Assembly: GCA_021791055.1 (NCBI GenBank)
Contig: JAJYXI010000046.1
Location: forward strand, 1-64,000
DNA length: 64,000 nucleotides
Source: Nitrospirota bacterium
GTDB taxonomy: Bacteria > Nitrospirota > Thermodesulfovibrionia > Thermodesulfovibrionales > Dissulfurispiraceae
Direction of reading: 5' to 3'
The position numbers were made by a program, and so were the translations under genes. The notes under the pieces were generated by a model. That model saw only the letters and a list, made by a program, of their open reading frames with translations. It had not been told where the DNA came from and did no database searches. Positions 32,808 to 40,621 of the stretch are shown in pieces (the stretch's first letter is position 1; every line of letters starts with the position of its first letter).

Positions 32808-33775
32808 TAAAAATACTGAGCAATATATCTTATTGCAAGAAATACTATAACAACACCAAGCATTAATTTTATGAACTTCTGCGGCACAAACTTCTGAAAC
32901 CTCGCACCTAAATACATCCCTACAAAACCACCTATTCCGAACAGTATTCCCAGAGACCAATCAGGCATAGCTGAAACACCATGAGTTGCAGGGATGATGC
33001 TGAAAAACAATGCGCCTGCAACCGATGTTATAAAAGTCCCCATCAATGCAGCGCCTGCAATGGTATAGACAGGCAGATGGAAAACAGCCACACAGAATGG
33101 CGCAATTATCGAACCGCCGCCGATTCCATAAGCACCGCCGATAATGCCCACAACAAGGGCAAGGATAAACATGCCAATAGTATTGAAAGAAAACCTTTCT
33201 CCCCAGAATTCGTATTCTACCTTTCTCAATGATACGGATACTGTCTTTACCACTGCATCTTTAGGCAGACCTGATGCTATTTTTGCGCTCTGCAATTTCT
33301 TCGCCTCATCTATCCTTGCCTTGAACTTCTCTTCCAGAGTCTTTGCAGCAGAGGACTTCTTCGACTTTACTATGATCTCCTTTAAAAGCCTGATGCCTAT
33401 GTAAAACAGCACGCAGCCGACAAAGAATTTAAAGGCCTTCGGGTCGGAGAGATAAAATACCCTCACATAGTAGCCAATGAACACTCCCGGCAGAGTGCCT
33501 ATAATCACGACCCATGTCAGGGGCCATGCCATGCGTCCTTCTTTGATATAACGGTAAACACCACTCGGTATCGCCACAATATTAAAGACATGATTTGTGC
33601 CGCTCACGGACGGAGCAGTATAATTGAGAACGCTCATCTGATAAGGAAGAAGGAGAAATGCACCTGAAATTCCCCCCATTGATGTAAAAAAAGAGATAAA
33701 CATCGCTACCAATGGTGGGAGAAGGATATTGGTCTTAACGCCGGAAATGGGAAAGAGGATGTTTAAAAAATCCAT
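32807..33775 (-). CDS. TauE/SafE-family sulfite/sulfonate exporter
   Basis: This 322-residue protein has about eight membrane helices in two halves, each with a glycine-rich segment typical of TauE/SafE (FFTSMGGISGAFLLLP in the first, IIGGAYGIGGGSIIAP in the second). A long basic cytoplasmic insert (KSKKSSAAKTLEEK) separates the halves, as in several relatives from sulfate reducers. It probably moves an anion such as sulfite or sulfoacetate. It overlaps the chrA remnant start and diverges from the histidine kinase gene. Confidence 0.85.
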   Translation of the reverse strand: MDFLNILFPISGVKTNILLPPLVAMFISFFTSMGGISGAFLLLPYQMSVLNYTAPSVSGTNHVFNIVAIPSGVYRYIKEGRMAWPLTWVVIIGTLPGVFIGYYVRVFYLSDPKAFKFFVGCVLFYIGIRLLKEIIVKSKKSSAAKTLEEKFKARIDEAKKLQSAKIASGLPKDAVVKTVSVSLRKVEYEFWGERFSFNTIGMFILALVVGIIGGAYGIGGGSIIAPFCVAVFHLPVYTIAGAALMGTFITSVAGALFFSIIPATHGVSAMPDWSLGILFGIGGFVGMYLGARFQKFVPQKFIKLMLGVVIVFLAIRYIAQYF

Positions 33776-33836
33776 AAAGCTTCCACCTCATCAATTATTA
33801 GTCCTAATTATAGCAAAAATTATTTATACTAACCTT

Positions 33837-35285
33837 ATGTCCAGACTGAGCATATTCCACCGGCTGATTATAGGCTATTTGGCCGCGTTTGTCCCCATTA
33901 TTGCGGTAAGTATATATTCCATCTTCCAGTTGCAGCAATTCACCAGCATTACCAGCTCAATCATAAACATCGACAACCGCACCATAGACTATGAGAAGAA
34001 ACTTACCGATTCCCTGCTTTCACAGATACGATACGAAAGAAAATATATCCTTATAAAAGATGATTCGCTTTATGACCGATTTCTTCTGTCAAAAATTGAC
34101 TTCGCCAAATATCTTGATGAGGCCGTGTCGCTTTCGGGTAATCCTCAAAAAATGGGCCTATTAAAAACAATAAAAGAGCATCATAACCGCTATCAATCCA
34201 TCTTTGACAAAGAGGTGGAACACCTGAGGGCAAACAGGCATTATCCGCAAGCACAATATAAGCATGAAAAGGAAAAGGCCGTAGAAGAAATAATGGAAGG
34301 ACTGAAGGGACTTAGGGCACAAAGCCAGCAGGACACCTATGATAGGATAAAAAAGCTGAGAGATTCGGGTATCAGCTCCAGAAGGCTGGCTGCTGCAATG
34401 GCTGTAATAGCCGTTTTATGGGGAATCGGCACGGCATTCTTTATCACAAAAAGCATTGCAGAGCCGCTCTCTATGGTAATAAACAAGACAAGAGAGGCAT
34501 CCGGAGGAGTCTTAAAAGGAGACCTGAATGTAGCATCTCCTCCGGAGATTGTTGAATTGGCACGCTCATTTAATTACATGTGCGATAAACTCGGTGAACT
34601 GGATAAGATAAAGTCAGACTTTTTCTCATCCATGTCTCATGAACTGCGCACTCCGCTAACTTCAATAAAAGAAGGGACTAATCTGCTGCTTGAAGGGATA
34701 GGCGGAGAAACAACCGAAAAGCAGAAAAGGCTTTTGACAATAATCGCAGAAGAGAGCAACCGGCTTATTGAGCTTGTGAATTCCCTGCTCGACCTTTCAA
34801 GGATGGAGGCAGGGATGATGCCTTTTAACATTATTGACACAGGCATCGATCAATTGATAAATAAAGCTGTTATGGAGATGGAGCCTTTATCGATGGCTAA
34901 GGACATCAGCCTTAGATTAGAAATAGCTTCTAATTTGCCTGCTGTTAAAATAGACGGAGAGAGGATTCTTCAGGTGCTTAGAAACCTCATAGGAAATGCG
35001 ATAAAGTTTACCCCCAATGGAGGAGGAGTCATCGTGTCTTCAGGGCTTGTGAATGAAAATATAGAGCTCAGGGTATCGGATACAGGGCCCGGCATACCTG
35101 AGGAGAGCCTAACAACAATATTTGATAAGTTTCAGCAGGCATCAATTTCTGATTCTTCTAAGATTAAAGGAACCGGCTTAGGATTGGCTATTGTCAAACA
35201 CATAATCACAGCTCATGGAGGAAGGGTTTGGGCAGAGAGCGAATTGGGAAAAGGAAGCTCATTTGTCTTTTCATTGCCTATCTGA
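33837..35285 (+). CDS. Sensor histidine kinase (GlrK/QseE-like)
   Basis: This 482-residue membrane kinase has a first TM helix (LIIGYLAAFVPIIAVSIYSIF), a periplasmic helical sensor of about 140 residues, a second TM (AVIAVLWGIGTAFFI), a HAMP segment and an H box with SHELRTPLTS (phosphorylated His). The ATPase domain has RNLIGNAIKF, SDTGPGIP and GTGLGLAIV. Adjacency to a lipoprotein and a sigma-54 activator copies the GlrK-QseG-GlrR arrangement of enterobacteria. The start at 33837 is chosen because upstream codons read through the promoter region of the divergent gene. It overlaps the next gene. Confidence 0.9.
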   Translation: MSRLSIFHRLIIGYLAAFVPIIAVSIYSIFQLQQFTSITSSIINIDNRTIDYEKKLTDSLLSQIRYERKYILIKDDSLYDRFLLSKIDFAKYLDEAVSLSGNPQKMGLLKTIKEHHNRYQSIFDKEVEHLRANRHYPQAQYKHEKEKAVEEIMEGLKGLRAQSQQDTYDRIKKLRDSGISSRRLAAAMAVIAVLWGIGTAFFITKSIAEPLSMVINKTREASGGVLKGDLNVASPPEIVELARSFNYMCDKLGELDKIKSDFFSSMSHELRTPLTSIKEGTNLLLEGIGGETTEKQKRLLTIIAEESNRLIELVNSLLDLSRMEAGMMPFNIIDTGIDQLINKAVMEMEPLSMAKDISLRLEIASNLPAVKIDGERILQVLRNLIGNAIKFTPNGGGVIVSSGLVNENIELRVSDTGPGIPEESLTTIFDKFQQASISDSSKIKGTGLGLAIVKHIITAHGGRVWAESELGKGSSFVFSLPI

Positions 35286-35674
35286 TAGCCTTTACCCTTG
35301 TTGGCTGCAGTGCGCTGAAAGAAAGGGTAAGAGAAAAGGAGGCATCCGGGCATCTGCTGCGTGCAAAGGAGTTGCTTACACAAGGGGACTACGAAGGGTC
35401 GTTAAAGGAAACCCAGAAGGCATTAACCTTTTCAGGGGGAAATCCCCCTGGAGATGAGGCGCTCTTCAATATGGGGCTTTTATATGCCCATCCTAAGAAT
35501 CACAAAAAGGATTTCAAGAAGTCCCTTTCATTCTTCGGAAGACTCATTAAGGATTATCCGCAGAGCCCTTTAACCGAGCAGGCCAGAATATGGAAAGGTG
35601 TGCTGCAAATGATAGAAAAGTCAAAGCAGGTTGATGTAGAAATCGAAGAGATGGAAAAGGAGATGTCCCGATGA
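35228..35674 (+). CDS. QseG-like lipoprotein with TPR-type repeat
   Basis: This 148-residue protein begins with a basic stretch and a lipoprotein signal (LIAFTLVGCSALKE; the lipobox cysteine is the C in LVGCS). A helical TPR-like part follows (HLLRAKELLTQGDYEGSLKETQKAL, then FFGRLIKDYPQSPL). It occupies the position of QseG/YfhG between kinase and regulator, where the enterobacterial lipoprotein modulates the kinase. It overlaps both neighbours by several codons, so it is coupled to them. Its role is inferred from context. Confidence 0.82.
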   Translation: MGRERIGKRKLICLFIAYLIAFTLVGCSALKERVREKEASGHLLRAKELLTQGDYEGSLKETQKALTFSGGNPPGDEALFNMGLLYAHPKNHKKDFKKSLSFFGRLIKDYPQSPLTEQARIWKGVLQMIEKSKQVDVEIEEMEKEMSR

Positions 35675-37032
35675 TTACACCTCCAAGAATATTGGTGGTA
35701 GATGATGACAGGAATCTCCTCGAATTGCTGAAAATGAGGCTCGAATCGGCAAACTATGATGTGGTTACGGCCGCAGACGGGCAAGAAGCATTGGATGCTG
35801 TAAAAGAGCAGATATTCGATCTTGCCATCGTTGATCTCCAGCTCGTAAACCAAAGCGGCATATCGCTCATGAATGATTTGCACCTCATAAACCCTGAAAT
35901 GCCTGTTATTATCCTGACTGCATACGGGAGCATCGAAAGTGCAGTCGAGGCAGTGAAAAAAGGGGCATTCAATTATCTCACAAAGCCATTTAATCCTGCA
36001 GAATTGCTATCTCAGATAGAAAAGGCGCTGGAAGGCAGCAGGCTCGTATCCGAAATCAAACATCTTAAAGAACTTTTAGAAGAAAGCTTCGATTTCTCAA
36101 GCATTGTGGCCAGAAGCGAAAAAATGCAGAAGGTTTTGGAACAGGTATCCCGCATTGCCAAGACAGAATCCACGGTTTATATACACGGAGAAAGCGGCAC
36201 GGGAAAAGAGCTCATTGCGAGGGCAGTACACCTTGCAGGCGAAAGAAAGGACAGGCCATTCGTCGCCATAAACTGCGCCGCCATTCCAGAAAACCTGCTC
36301 GAAAGCGAATTGTTCGGCCATGAAAAGGGCGCATTCACAGGGGCAATAAAAAGCTCAAAGGGATTATTTGCGCAGGCGCATGAAGGCACAATCTTTCTGG
36401 ATGAGATTGGAGACATGCCCCTTTCACTTCAGGCAAAACTGTTGAGAGTTCTTCAGGAAAGGCAGTTTTATCCTGTCGGAAGCGAAAAGCCTGTTGAGGC
36501 AGATATTAGAATAATAGTAGCAACAAATAAGGATTTGGAGTCTGAAGTAAAGAGAGGCCTTTTCAGAGAAGACCTTTTTTACAGAATCCATGTCATTCCA
36601 ATTCATCTGCCGCCCTTGAGGGAGAGGAAAGAGGATATCCCTCACCTCTCAGAATATTTCATAAAGAAGTTCAGCAGGCAGATGAAGAAAAAGGTTAAAG
36701 GCATAACACCGGCAGCAATGCAAAAACTCATGCTGTATGACTGGCCGGGCAATGTGCGGGAACTCGAAAACACAATTGAATATGCAATGGCCATGTCGCA
36801 TCAGGAGTTCATCACCGAAGACTTCATTCTCCAGGCAAAAAACACTCAGGATAAACTGCATACACTCAAAGAGGCGAGGGATGCATTCGAAAAAGGCTAT
36901 CTTACTAATGTCCTCGAACTCACAAAAGGAAATGTGAGCAAGGCATCGGAACTGGCAGGAAAATACAGGGCCGACTTTTATAATCTTCTGAAAAAACACG
37001 ATTTAAAGCCGGAGGAATTCAAGAAGAATTGA
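35671..37032 (+). CDS. Sigma-54-dependent response regulator (GlrR-like)
   Basis: This 453-residue NtrC-family activator has a receiver domain with acidic pocket D11-D13 and phosphorylated D55 in LAIVDLQLV. The AAA+ domain has Walker A GESGTGKE, the sigma-54 contact GAFTGA and DEIGDMPLSLQAK. A short Fis-type helix-turn-helix lies at the end (GNVSKASELAGKYRADFYNLLKK). It is the cognate partner of the kinase at 33837. The palindromes at 37058 and 37138 are its likely binding sites, and the promoter at 37233 its likely target. Confidence 0.93.
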   Translation: MITPPRILVVDDDRNLLELLKMRLESANYDVVTAADGQEALDAVKEQIFDLAIVDLQLVNQSGISLMNDLHLINPEMPVIILTAYGSIESAVEAVKKGAFNYLTKPFNPAELLSQIEKALEGSRLVSEIKHLKELLEESFDFSSIVARSEKMQKVLEQVSRIAKTESTVYIHGESGTGKELIARAVHLAGERKDRPFVAINCAAIPENLLESELFGHEKGAFTGAIKSSKGLFAQAHEGTIFLDEIGDMPLSLQAKLLRVLQERQFYPVGSEKPVEADIRIIVATNKDLESEVKRGLFREDLFYRIHVIPIHLPPLRERKEDIPHLSEYFIKKFSRQMKKKVKGITPAAMQKLMLYDWPGNVRELENTIEYAMAMSHQEFITEDFILQAKNTQDKLHTLKEARDAFEKGYLTNVLELTKGNVSKASELAGKYRADFYNLLKKHDLKPEEFKKN

Positions 37033-37057
37033 TTGTTGTTATTTATCTTTCAGTCAA

Positions 37058-37075
37058 TGTATGAATTTTCATACA
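37058..37075. promoter_or_regulatory. Candidate enhancer site 1 for sigma-54 activator
   Basis: TGTATGAA-TT-TTCATACA is a perfect inverted repeat 26 bp after the regulator stop codon and about 160 bp upstream of the sigma-54 promoter. Confidence 0.75.
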
Positions 37076-37137
37076 CCTCAAAATGCTTATTTTTCGCCAA
37101 AAATAAATCGCCCTTATAAAAATTCCAGCGATGTCTG

Positions 37138-37155
37138 TGTATGAATATCCATACA
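37138..37155. promoter_or_regulatory. Candidate enhancer site 2 for sigma-54 activator
   Basis: TGTATGAA-TA-TCCATACA has one mismatch to site 1 and lies 80 bp from it on centre, about eight DNA turns, on the same helix face. Confidence 0.75.
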
Positions 37156-37232
37156 AAAGGCCTTTTATCTCATACCCGTCAAAAGAGAATATTTGCCTTT
37201 AATATCAGAAAGTTGCTATAAAGCTACTCTTT

Positions 37233-37247
37233 TGGCACATCCTTTGC
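37233..37247 (+). promoter_or_regulatory. Sigma-54 promoter
   Basis: TGGCAC-N5-TTGC with the GG-N10-GC spacing of the family, preceded by a T, lies 41 nt upstream of the exported protein start. This is a near-consensus sigma-54 promoter. Confidence 0.9.
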
Positions 37248-37287
37248 TCTAACAGCAGTTACCTCTACAAGAAAGGAAGGATAATAT

Positions 37288-37746
37288 ATGAAAAGAAAAA
37301 ATACAACTTTGATTTTCGGAGCTATCCTCTTCTGGTTGGTTGGCATTTTGTCTCCGGGGGAAACATCCGCAGAGGTGAGCGTCAACATCGGCATCGGTGT
37401 GCCATTACCCACCGTTGTGGTTTCGGCGCCGCCTGCAGTTGTCTTGATCCCTGGGACACCTGTTTATTATGCACCGGATGTAAGCATAGCCCTCTTCTTT
37501 TATTCAGGCCGCTGGTACCGCAAACACAACGAGCACTGGTATGTAGCAACTTATTACAACGGCCCGTGGGCGTATGTGTCGGCAACGAGGATACCCTCAG
37601 TACTTGTTCAGCTTCCGGGCGAATATTACGATATCCATCAGGGACACCAGAAAATACCATATGGCCAGCTTAAGAAGCATTGGAAGAGATGGGAAAAGGA
37701 ACATCCTAAGCACGGCAAACATCATCACGAAGATGATGATGACTGA
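37288..37746 (+). CDS. Small exported envelope protein, likely sigma-54 target
   Basis: The 152-residue product has a signal peptide (LIFGAILFWLVGILSPGETSAE), a valine/proline-rich part (PTVVVSAPPAVVLIPGTPVYY) and an aromatic region (FFYSGRWYRKHNEHWYVATYYNGPWAYV). It ends in a basic then acidic tail with histidines (HHHEDDDD). The YxxxxRWYR pattern recurs in unknown exported proteins that I cannot name. GAAAGGAAGG precedes the ATG. It is directly downstream of the sigma-54 promoter, so it should respond to the kinase at 33837. Confidence 0.75.
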   Translation: MKRKNTTLIFGAILFWLVGILSPGETSAEVSVNIGIGVPLPTVVVSAPPAVVLIPGTPVYYAPDVSIALFFYSGRWYRKHNEHWYVATYYNGPWAYVSATRIPSVLVQLPGEYYDIHQGHQKIPYGQLKKHWKRWEKEHPKHGKHHHEDDDD

Positions 37747-37818
37747 TAGCAGTATAAAGACTATTCAAAAAAATCCGATGATAATTTAGGGATAAATTGA
37801 TTTATGGTTGGAGGGGAA

Positions 37819-37914
37819 ATGGACAAGGCACATTCGCTATTCTACAGGGTATTCTTAGGCATGATGGCATGGCTTTTGTTCATAGTTTTGTTAGGGATCG
37901 CCCATTCGCAGTAA
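37819..37914 (+). CDS. Small single-helix membrane protein (31 aa)
   Basis: MDKAHSLFYRVFLGMM is followed by AWLLFIVLLGIAHSQ, giving one transmembrane helix, with GGAGGGG two bases before the ATG. The strong ribosome-binding site and the hydrophobic pattern make it a plausible small protein. It lies 73 nt after the exported protein gene and may be in the same transcript. Its 3' end forms the left side of the RNA-like fold at 37894. Confidence 0.45.
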   Translation: MDKAHSLFYRVFLGMMAWLLFIVLLGIAHSQ

Positions 37915-37967
37915 ACGATGCCTCCTGCTCGGAAAAGCCGAGACATCAGGATTCAAGAGGCGATCCC
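37894..37967 (+). ncRNA. Unassigned RNA-like fold
   Basis: GGGATCGCC pairs with GGCGATCCC (9 bp) across 56 nt, and the inside contains CCTG-CTCGG-AAAAG-CCGAG-ACAT-CAGG, a 9-bp stem with a 4-nt bulge. The left side covers the last codons of the 31-residue ORF. No U-tract follows, so it is not a terminator. I could not match it to a known riboswitch class. It could be an sRNA, a mRNA 3' element or chance. Confidence 0.45.
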
Positions 37968-38057
37968 GTGTATGTGCATGCAAGTCATCTTTAAGGGAAA
38001 GAGAAGGCTTTAAAAAGCAAGTTAAAATATCTGTCTCTAATGAATCACTTAGCAGGA

Positions 38058-38087
38058 AAAAAAGGGTTGCATTTCTGCAACCTTTTT
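38058..38087 (-). terminator. Terminator after tRNA-Glu
   Basis: GGTTGCAGAAATGCAACC with flanking A and T runs on both strands forms a bidirectional terminator hairpin. It ends the tRNA transcript and may also serve plus-strand transcripts. Confidence 0.85.
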
Positions 38088-38095
38088 GATTTTCA

Positions 38096-38173
38096 TGGCG
38101 TCCCCAGCGGGATTCGAACCCGCGTTACCGCCTTGAAAGGGCGATGTCCTAGGCCGGGCTAGACGATAGGGAC
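38096..38173 (-). tRNA. tRNA-Glu (TTC)
   Basis: The minus strand reads a complete cloverleaf: 7-bp acceptor GTCCCTA/TGGGGAC, anticodon loop CTTTCAA (anticodon TTC) and T-loop GGTTCGAATCC. CCA is encoded at the 3' end. Confidence 0.95.
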
Positions 38174-38174
38174 A

Positions 38175-38247
38175 TGAGCCGCGTTGGATTCGAACCAACG
38201 ACCCACGCCTTAAAAGGGCGTTGCTCTACCAACTGAGCTAGCGGCCC
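38175..38247 (-). tRNA. tRNA-Lys (TTT)
   Basis: The minus strand reads a cloverleaf: acceptor GGGCCGC/GCGGCTC, D-arm GCTCAGTTGGTAGAGC, anticodon loop CTTTTAA (anticodon TTT) and T-arm GTTGGTTCGAATCCAAC. CCA is not encoded. One base separates it from tRNA-Glu downstream. Confidence 0.95.
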
Positions 38248-38251
38248 GCAA

Positions 38252-38278
38252 CGCCAAAAAATCGAAGATTTTTTGGCG
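38252..38278. promoter_or_regulatory. Perfect hairpin in tRNA leader
   Basis: CGCCAAAAAATC and GATTTTTTGGCG form a 12-bp perfect stem with loop GAA, between the tRNA promoter and tRNA-Lys, 4 nt from the mature 5' end. It may guide tRNA processing or act as a weak terminator for acn. Confidence 0.6.
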
Positions 38279-38293
38279 GAAATAAGAATAAAT

Positions 38294-38323
38294 AATATAC
38301 AAATTACTCCTATTTTTTGTCAA
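38294..38323 (-). promoter_or_regulatory. Promoter for tRNA-Lys/tRNA-Glu
   Basis: A consensus TTGACA (minus strand, 38318-38323) and TATATT (38294-38299) are separated by 18 nt. Transcription would begin about 40 nt ahead of tRNA-Lys. Confidence 0.65.
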
Positions 38324-38343
38324 TTGTTCTAATTGGCCGCTGC

Positions 38344-40278
38344 TCAGCCTCTTACATACTGCAGAAGCCCGCCTTTTAAAATCAGTTCCTTTTCTCTATC
38401 ATTGAGGTTTGATGTAACCTCAAAAGTATAATGCTTTGTCAGGTTCTCGATCTTAAAGTCCTGGCCTCCCTTGATTGCATCGATTACGCCCCTGATTAAG
38501 AGCCTGTCTCCCTGCTCTATTTTCTCATAATCGCTCTCTGACTTGAATAAAAGCGGCAGAACTCCGAAGTTTATCAGATTTGCCCTGTGTATCCTTGCAA
38601 AGGACTTTGCAATAACAGCCTGAAGTCCGAGATACATTGGAGCAATGGCAGCATGCTCTCTTGAAGAACCCTGGCCGTAATTCTCTCCGCCGATGATTAT
38701 CCCGCCGCCACTTTCCTTTGCCTCCATTGCACGCTTGCTGAATGTCCTGTCGATATTTTCGAACACAAATTCAGAAATGGCAGGTATGTTTGACCTGTAT
38801 GGAAGCACTTTTGAGCCTGCAGGCATTATGTCATCGGTGGTGATGTTGTTGCCGAGCTTTAACAATACCTCTGCATCTATGATCTTCTTAAACGGCTCTT
38901 TAACAGGCACCTCTTTTATGTTCGGCCCTTTTATTATCTTCACATCCTTTGTATCGGCCTTCGGAGGGATAACGAGATTGTCATTTATCAAAAACTTCTC
39001 GGGCTCTTTTATTTCGTCTATATGAAGCCCTGCATCACGGGGATCGATAATCTCCCCCTTTACAGCCATCACAGCGCAGGCAATGGGGTTTGTGAGATAA
39101 ACAGAGGCATCCTTTGTGCCTGATCTTCCATGGAAGTTCCTGTTGTAAGACCTTATGGATATATGGCCTGTGCCGGGCGCTCCGCCCATGCCGATGCAAG
39201 GGCCGCATGATGCCTCAAGAATCCTTGCGCCTGCAGCAATCATATCTGCTATAAGTCCTTCCATCGAAAGCATTTCATAAACCTGCTTTGAGCCAGGATT
39301 TATCAATAGATTCACCCATTCGGGGATTGTATTTCCCCTCAATAAGGATGCAACTGCCTTCATGGCCTGATAGGATGAATTGGTACAGCTTCCTATGCAT
39401 ATCTGATTTACCTTTTTGCCTGCAATCTCCTTAATTGAAACAACATTGTCAGGGCTGTGGGGCTGCGCAATCATGGGCTCTACAGCGCTTAAATCAAGCT
39501 CTATAACCTCTGCGTACTCAGCGTCATCATCCGCTTTTAATTCAATCCAGTCCTTTCCCCTGCCCTGTGCCTTTAAAAAAGCGAGTGTCTTCTCATCGCT
39601 CGGGAATATTGATGTCGTTGCGCCTAATTCTGCTCCCATGTTTGTGATGGTAGCCCTTTCTGTTACATTGAGGTCTTTTACGCCCTCTCCGCCGTACTCG
39701 AGTATTTTCCCCACACCGCCTTTTACTGTGAGCATCTTCAAAAGCGTGAGGATAATATCCATTGCAGTAACCCAAGGCCTCTGGAGCTTGCCTTTGAGAT
39801 TGACCTTCACAACCTTTGGCATATTTGTCTCAAATGCCGCTCCTGCCATGACGGTTGCAGCCTCAAGCCCTCCGACTCCTATGGCTATCATGCCCATTCC
39901 TCCGCCTGTTGGAGTATGGCTGTCAGTGCCGAGGGCGATCTTGCATGGCGCTGCAAACCTTTCGAGATGGACCTGATGACAGATTCCGTTTCCGGGCTTT
40001 GAAAAGTATGCGCCGAATTTTGCTGCTGCGGTCTGCAAAAACAGATGGTCATCGGCATTCATGAAGTTTGACTGGAGCATGTTGTGGTCAACATAAGAGA
40101 CAGCAAGAGGAACCTTTACCCTGTCTATGCCTATTGCCTCAAACTCGAGCCACGCCATCGTTCCTGTGGCATCCTGTGTATAGACCTGATCGACCTTCAG
40201 CCCGATGAGATTTCCTTCCCCTGTCTCTCCTGAAACCATGTGAGCCTCAAATATCTTCTGTACAATGTTCTTTCCCAT
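38344..40278 (-). CDS. acn: Aconitate hydratase (AcnA/LeuC-like)
   Basis: This 644-residue enzyme converts citrate to isocitrate. It shows VDHNMLQSNFMN, GTDSHTPTGGGMGMIAIGVGG and an ICIGSCTNSS cysteine ligand of the 4Fe-4S cluster. A further pair, SCGPCIGMGG, supplies the other ligands, and the swivel domain holds GGENYGQGSSREHAA. This compact form (about 640-660 aa) is common in anaerobic bacteria and resembles homoaconitase; aconitase is the likeliest call. GAGGTAAAA precedes the ATG. It diverges from lysA across the 206-bp inverted-repeat element. Confidence 0.92.
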   Translation of the reverse strand: MGKNIVQKIFEAHMVSGETGEGNLIGLKVDQVYTQDATGTMAWLEFEAIGIDRVKVPLAVSYVDHNMLQSNFMNADDHLFLQTAAAKFGAYFSKPGNGICHQVHLERFAAPCKIALGTDSHTPTGGGMGMIAIGVGGLEAATVMAGAAFETNMPKVVKVNLKGKLQRPWVTAMDIILTLLKMLTVKGGVGKILEYGGEGVKDLNVTERATITNMGAELGATTSIFPSDEKTLAFLKAQGRGKDWIELKADDDAEYAEVIELDLSAVEPMIAQPHSPDNVVSIKEIAGKKVNQICIGSCTNSSYQAMKAVASLLRGNTIPEWVNLLINPGSKQVYEMLSMEGLIADMIAAGARILEASCGPCIGMGGAPGTGHISIRSYNRNFHGRSGTKDASVYLTNPIACAVMAVKGEIIDPRDAGLHIDEIKEPEKFLINDNLVIPPKADTKDVKIIKGPNIKEVPVKEPFKKIIDAEVLLKLGNNITTDDIMPAGSKVLPYRSNIPAISEFVFENIDRTFSKRAMEAKESGGGIIIGGENYGQGSSREHAAIAPMYLGLQAVIAKSFARIHRANLINFGVLPLLFKSESDYEKIEQGDRLLIRGVIDAIKGGQDFKIENLTKHYTFEVTSNLNDREKELILKGGLLQYVRG

Positions 40279-40339
40279 TTTTACCTCGTTTTTATTAGTT
40301 TTTATTAATCTTGAATTGCGCAAGTATTATATCTGCACT

Positions 40340-40545
40340 ATAATCCGTAGCAAAACATCTTGCAATGGATGTCGAGTGTGATGAAAAAGACTTTACACTC
40401 GGAATATTCAACTGCATTGTCTTGAATCCGTCATCTACTACATTGCCCTCTTATGAGTGATGCATTGGTTATCTCTGGCATAAATAAAAAACAACACTTT
40501 GTAAAGGCTTTTGAAGCATACTCGACATCCATCATTACGGATTAT
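40340..40545. repeat. 206-bp inverted-repeat element between acn and lysA
   Basis: Three left-hand blocks (ATAATCCGTA at 40340, ATGGATGTCGAGT at 40365, AAAAGACTTTACA at 40385) are matched in reverse order on the right (TGTAAAGGCTTTT at 40500, ACTCGACATCCAT at 40520, TACGGATTAT at 40536). Together they form a long imperfect cruciform with about 100 bp of unpaired middle. No transposase is present and no clear target duplication is seen. It occupies nearly the whole acn-lysA gap and may be a non-autonomous mobile element. Confidence 0.82.
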
Positions 40546-40621
40546 GTCCCTTAATTTTTGACTTTTTCCGCATATTATGGTAAAAAAACATAAAAAAAAT
40601 CAAACAAATAGGGGAGATTAT

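Noticed and set aside
37797-37994. Plus-strand 65-residue ORF at 37797
   Set aside because: It has no ribosome-binding site, an unusual composition and overlaps the better supported 31-residue ORF and the RNA-like fold.
38252-38278. Terminator for aconitase
   Set aside because: It lies downstream of a strong tRNA promoter and lacks a U-tract after the stem on the minus strand.
40340-40545. Lysine riboswitch before lysA
   Set aside because: The region lacks the conserved lysine-aptamer core, and its structure is a symmetric inverted repeat placed between divergent genes.
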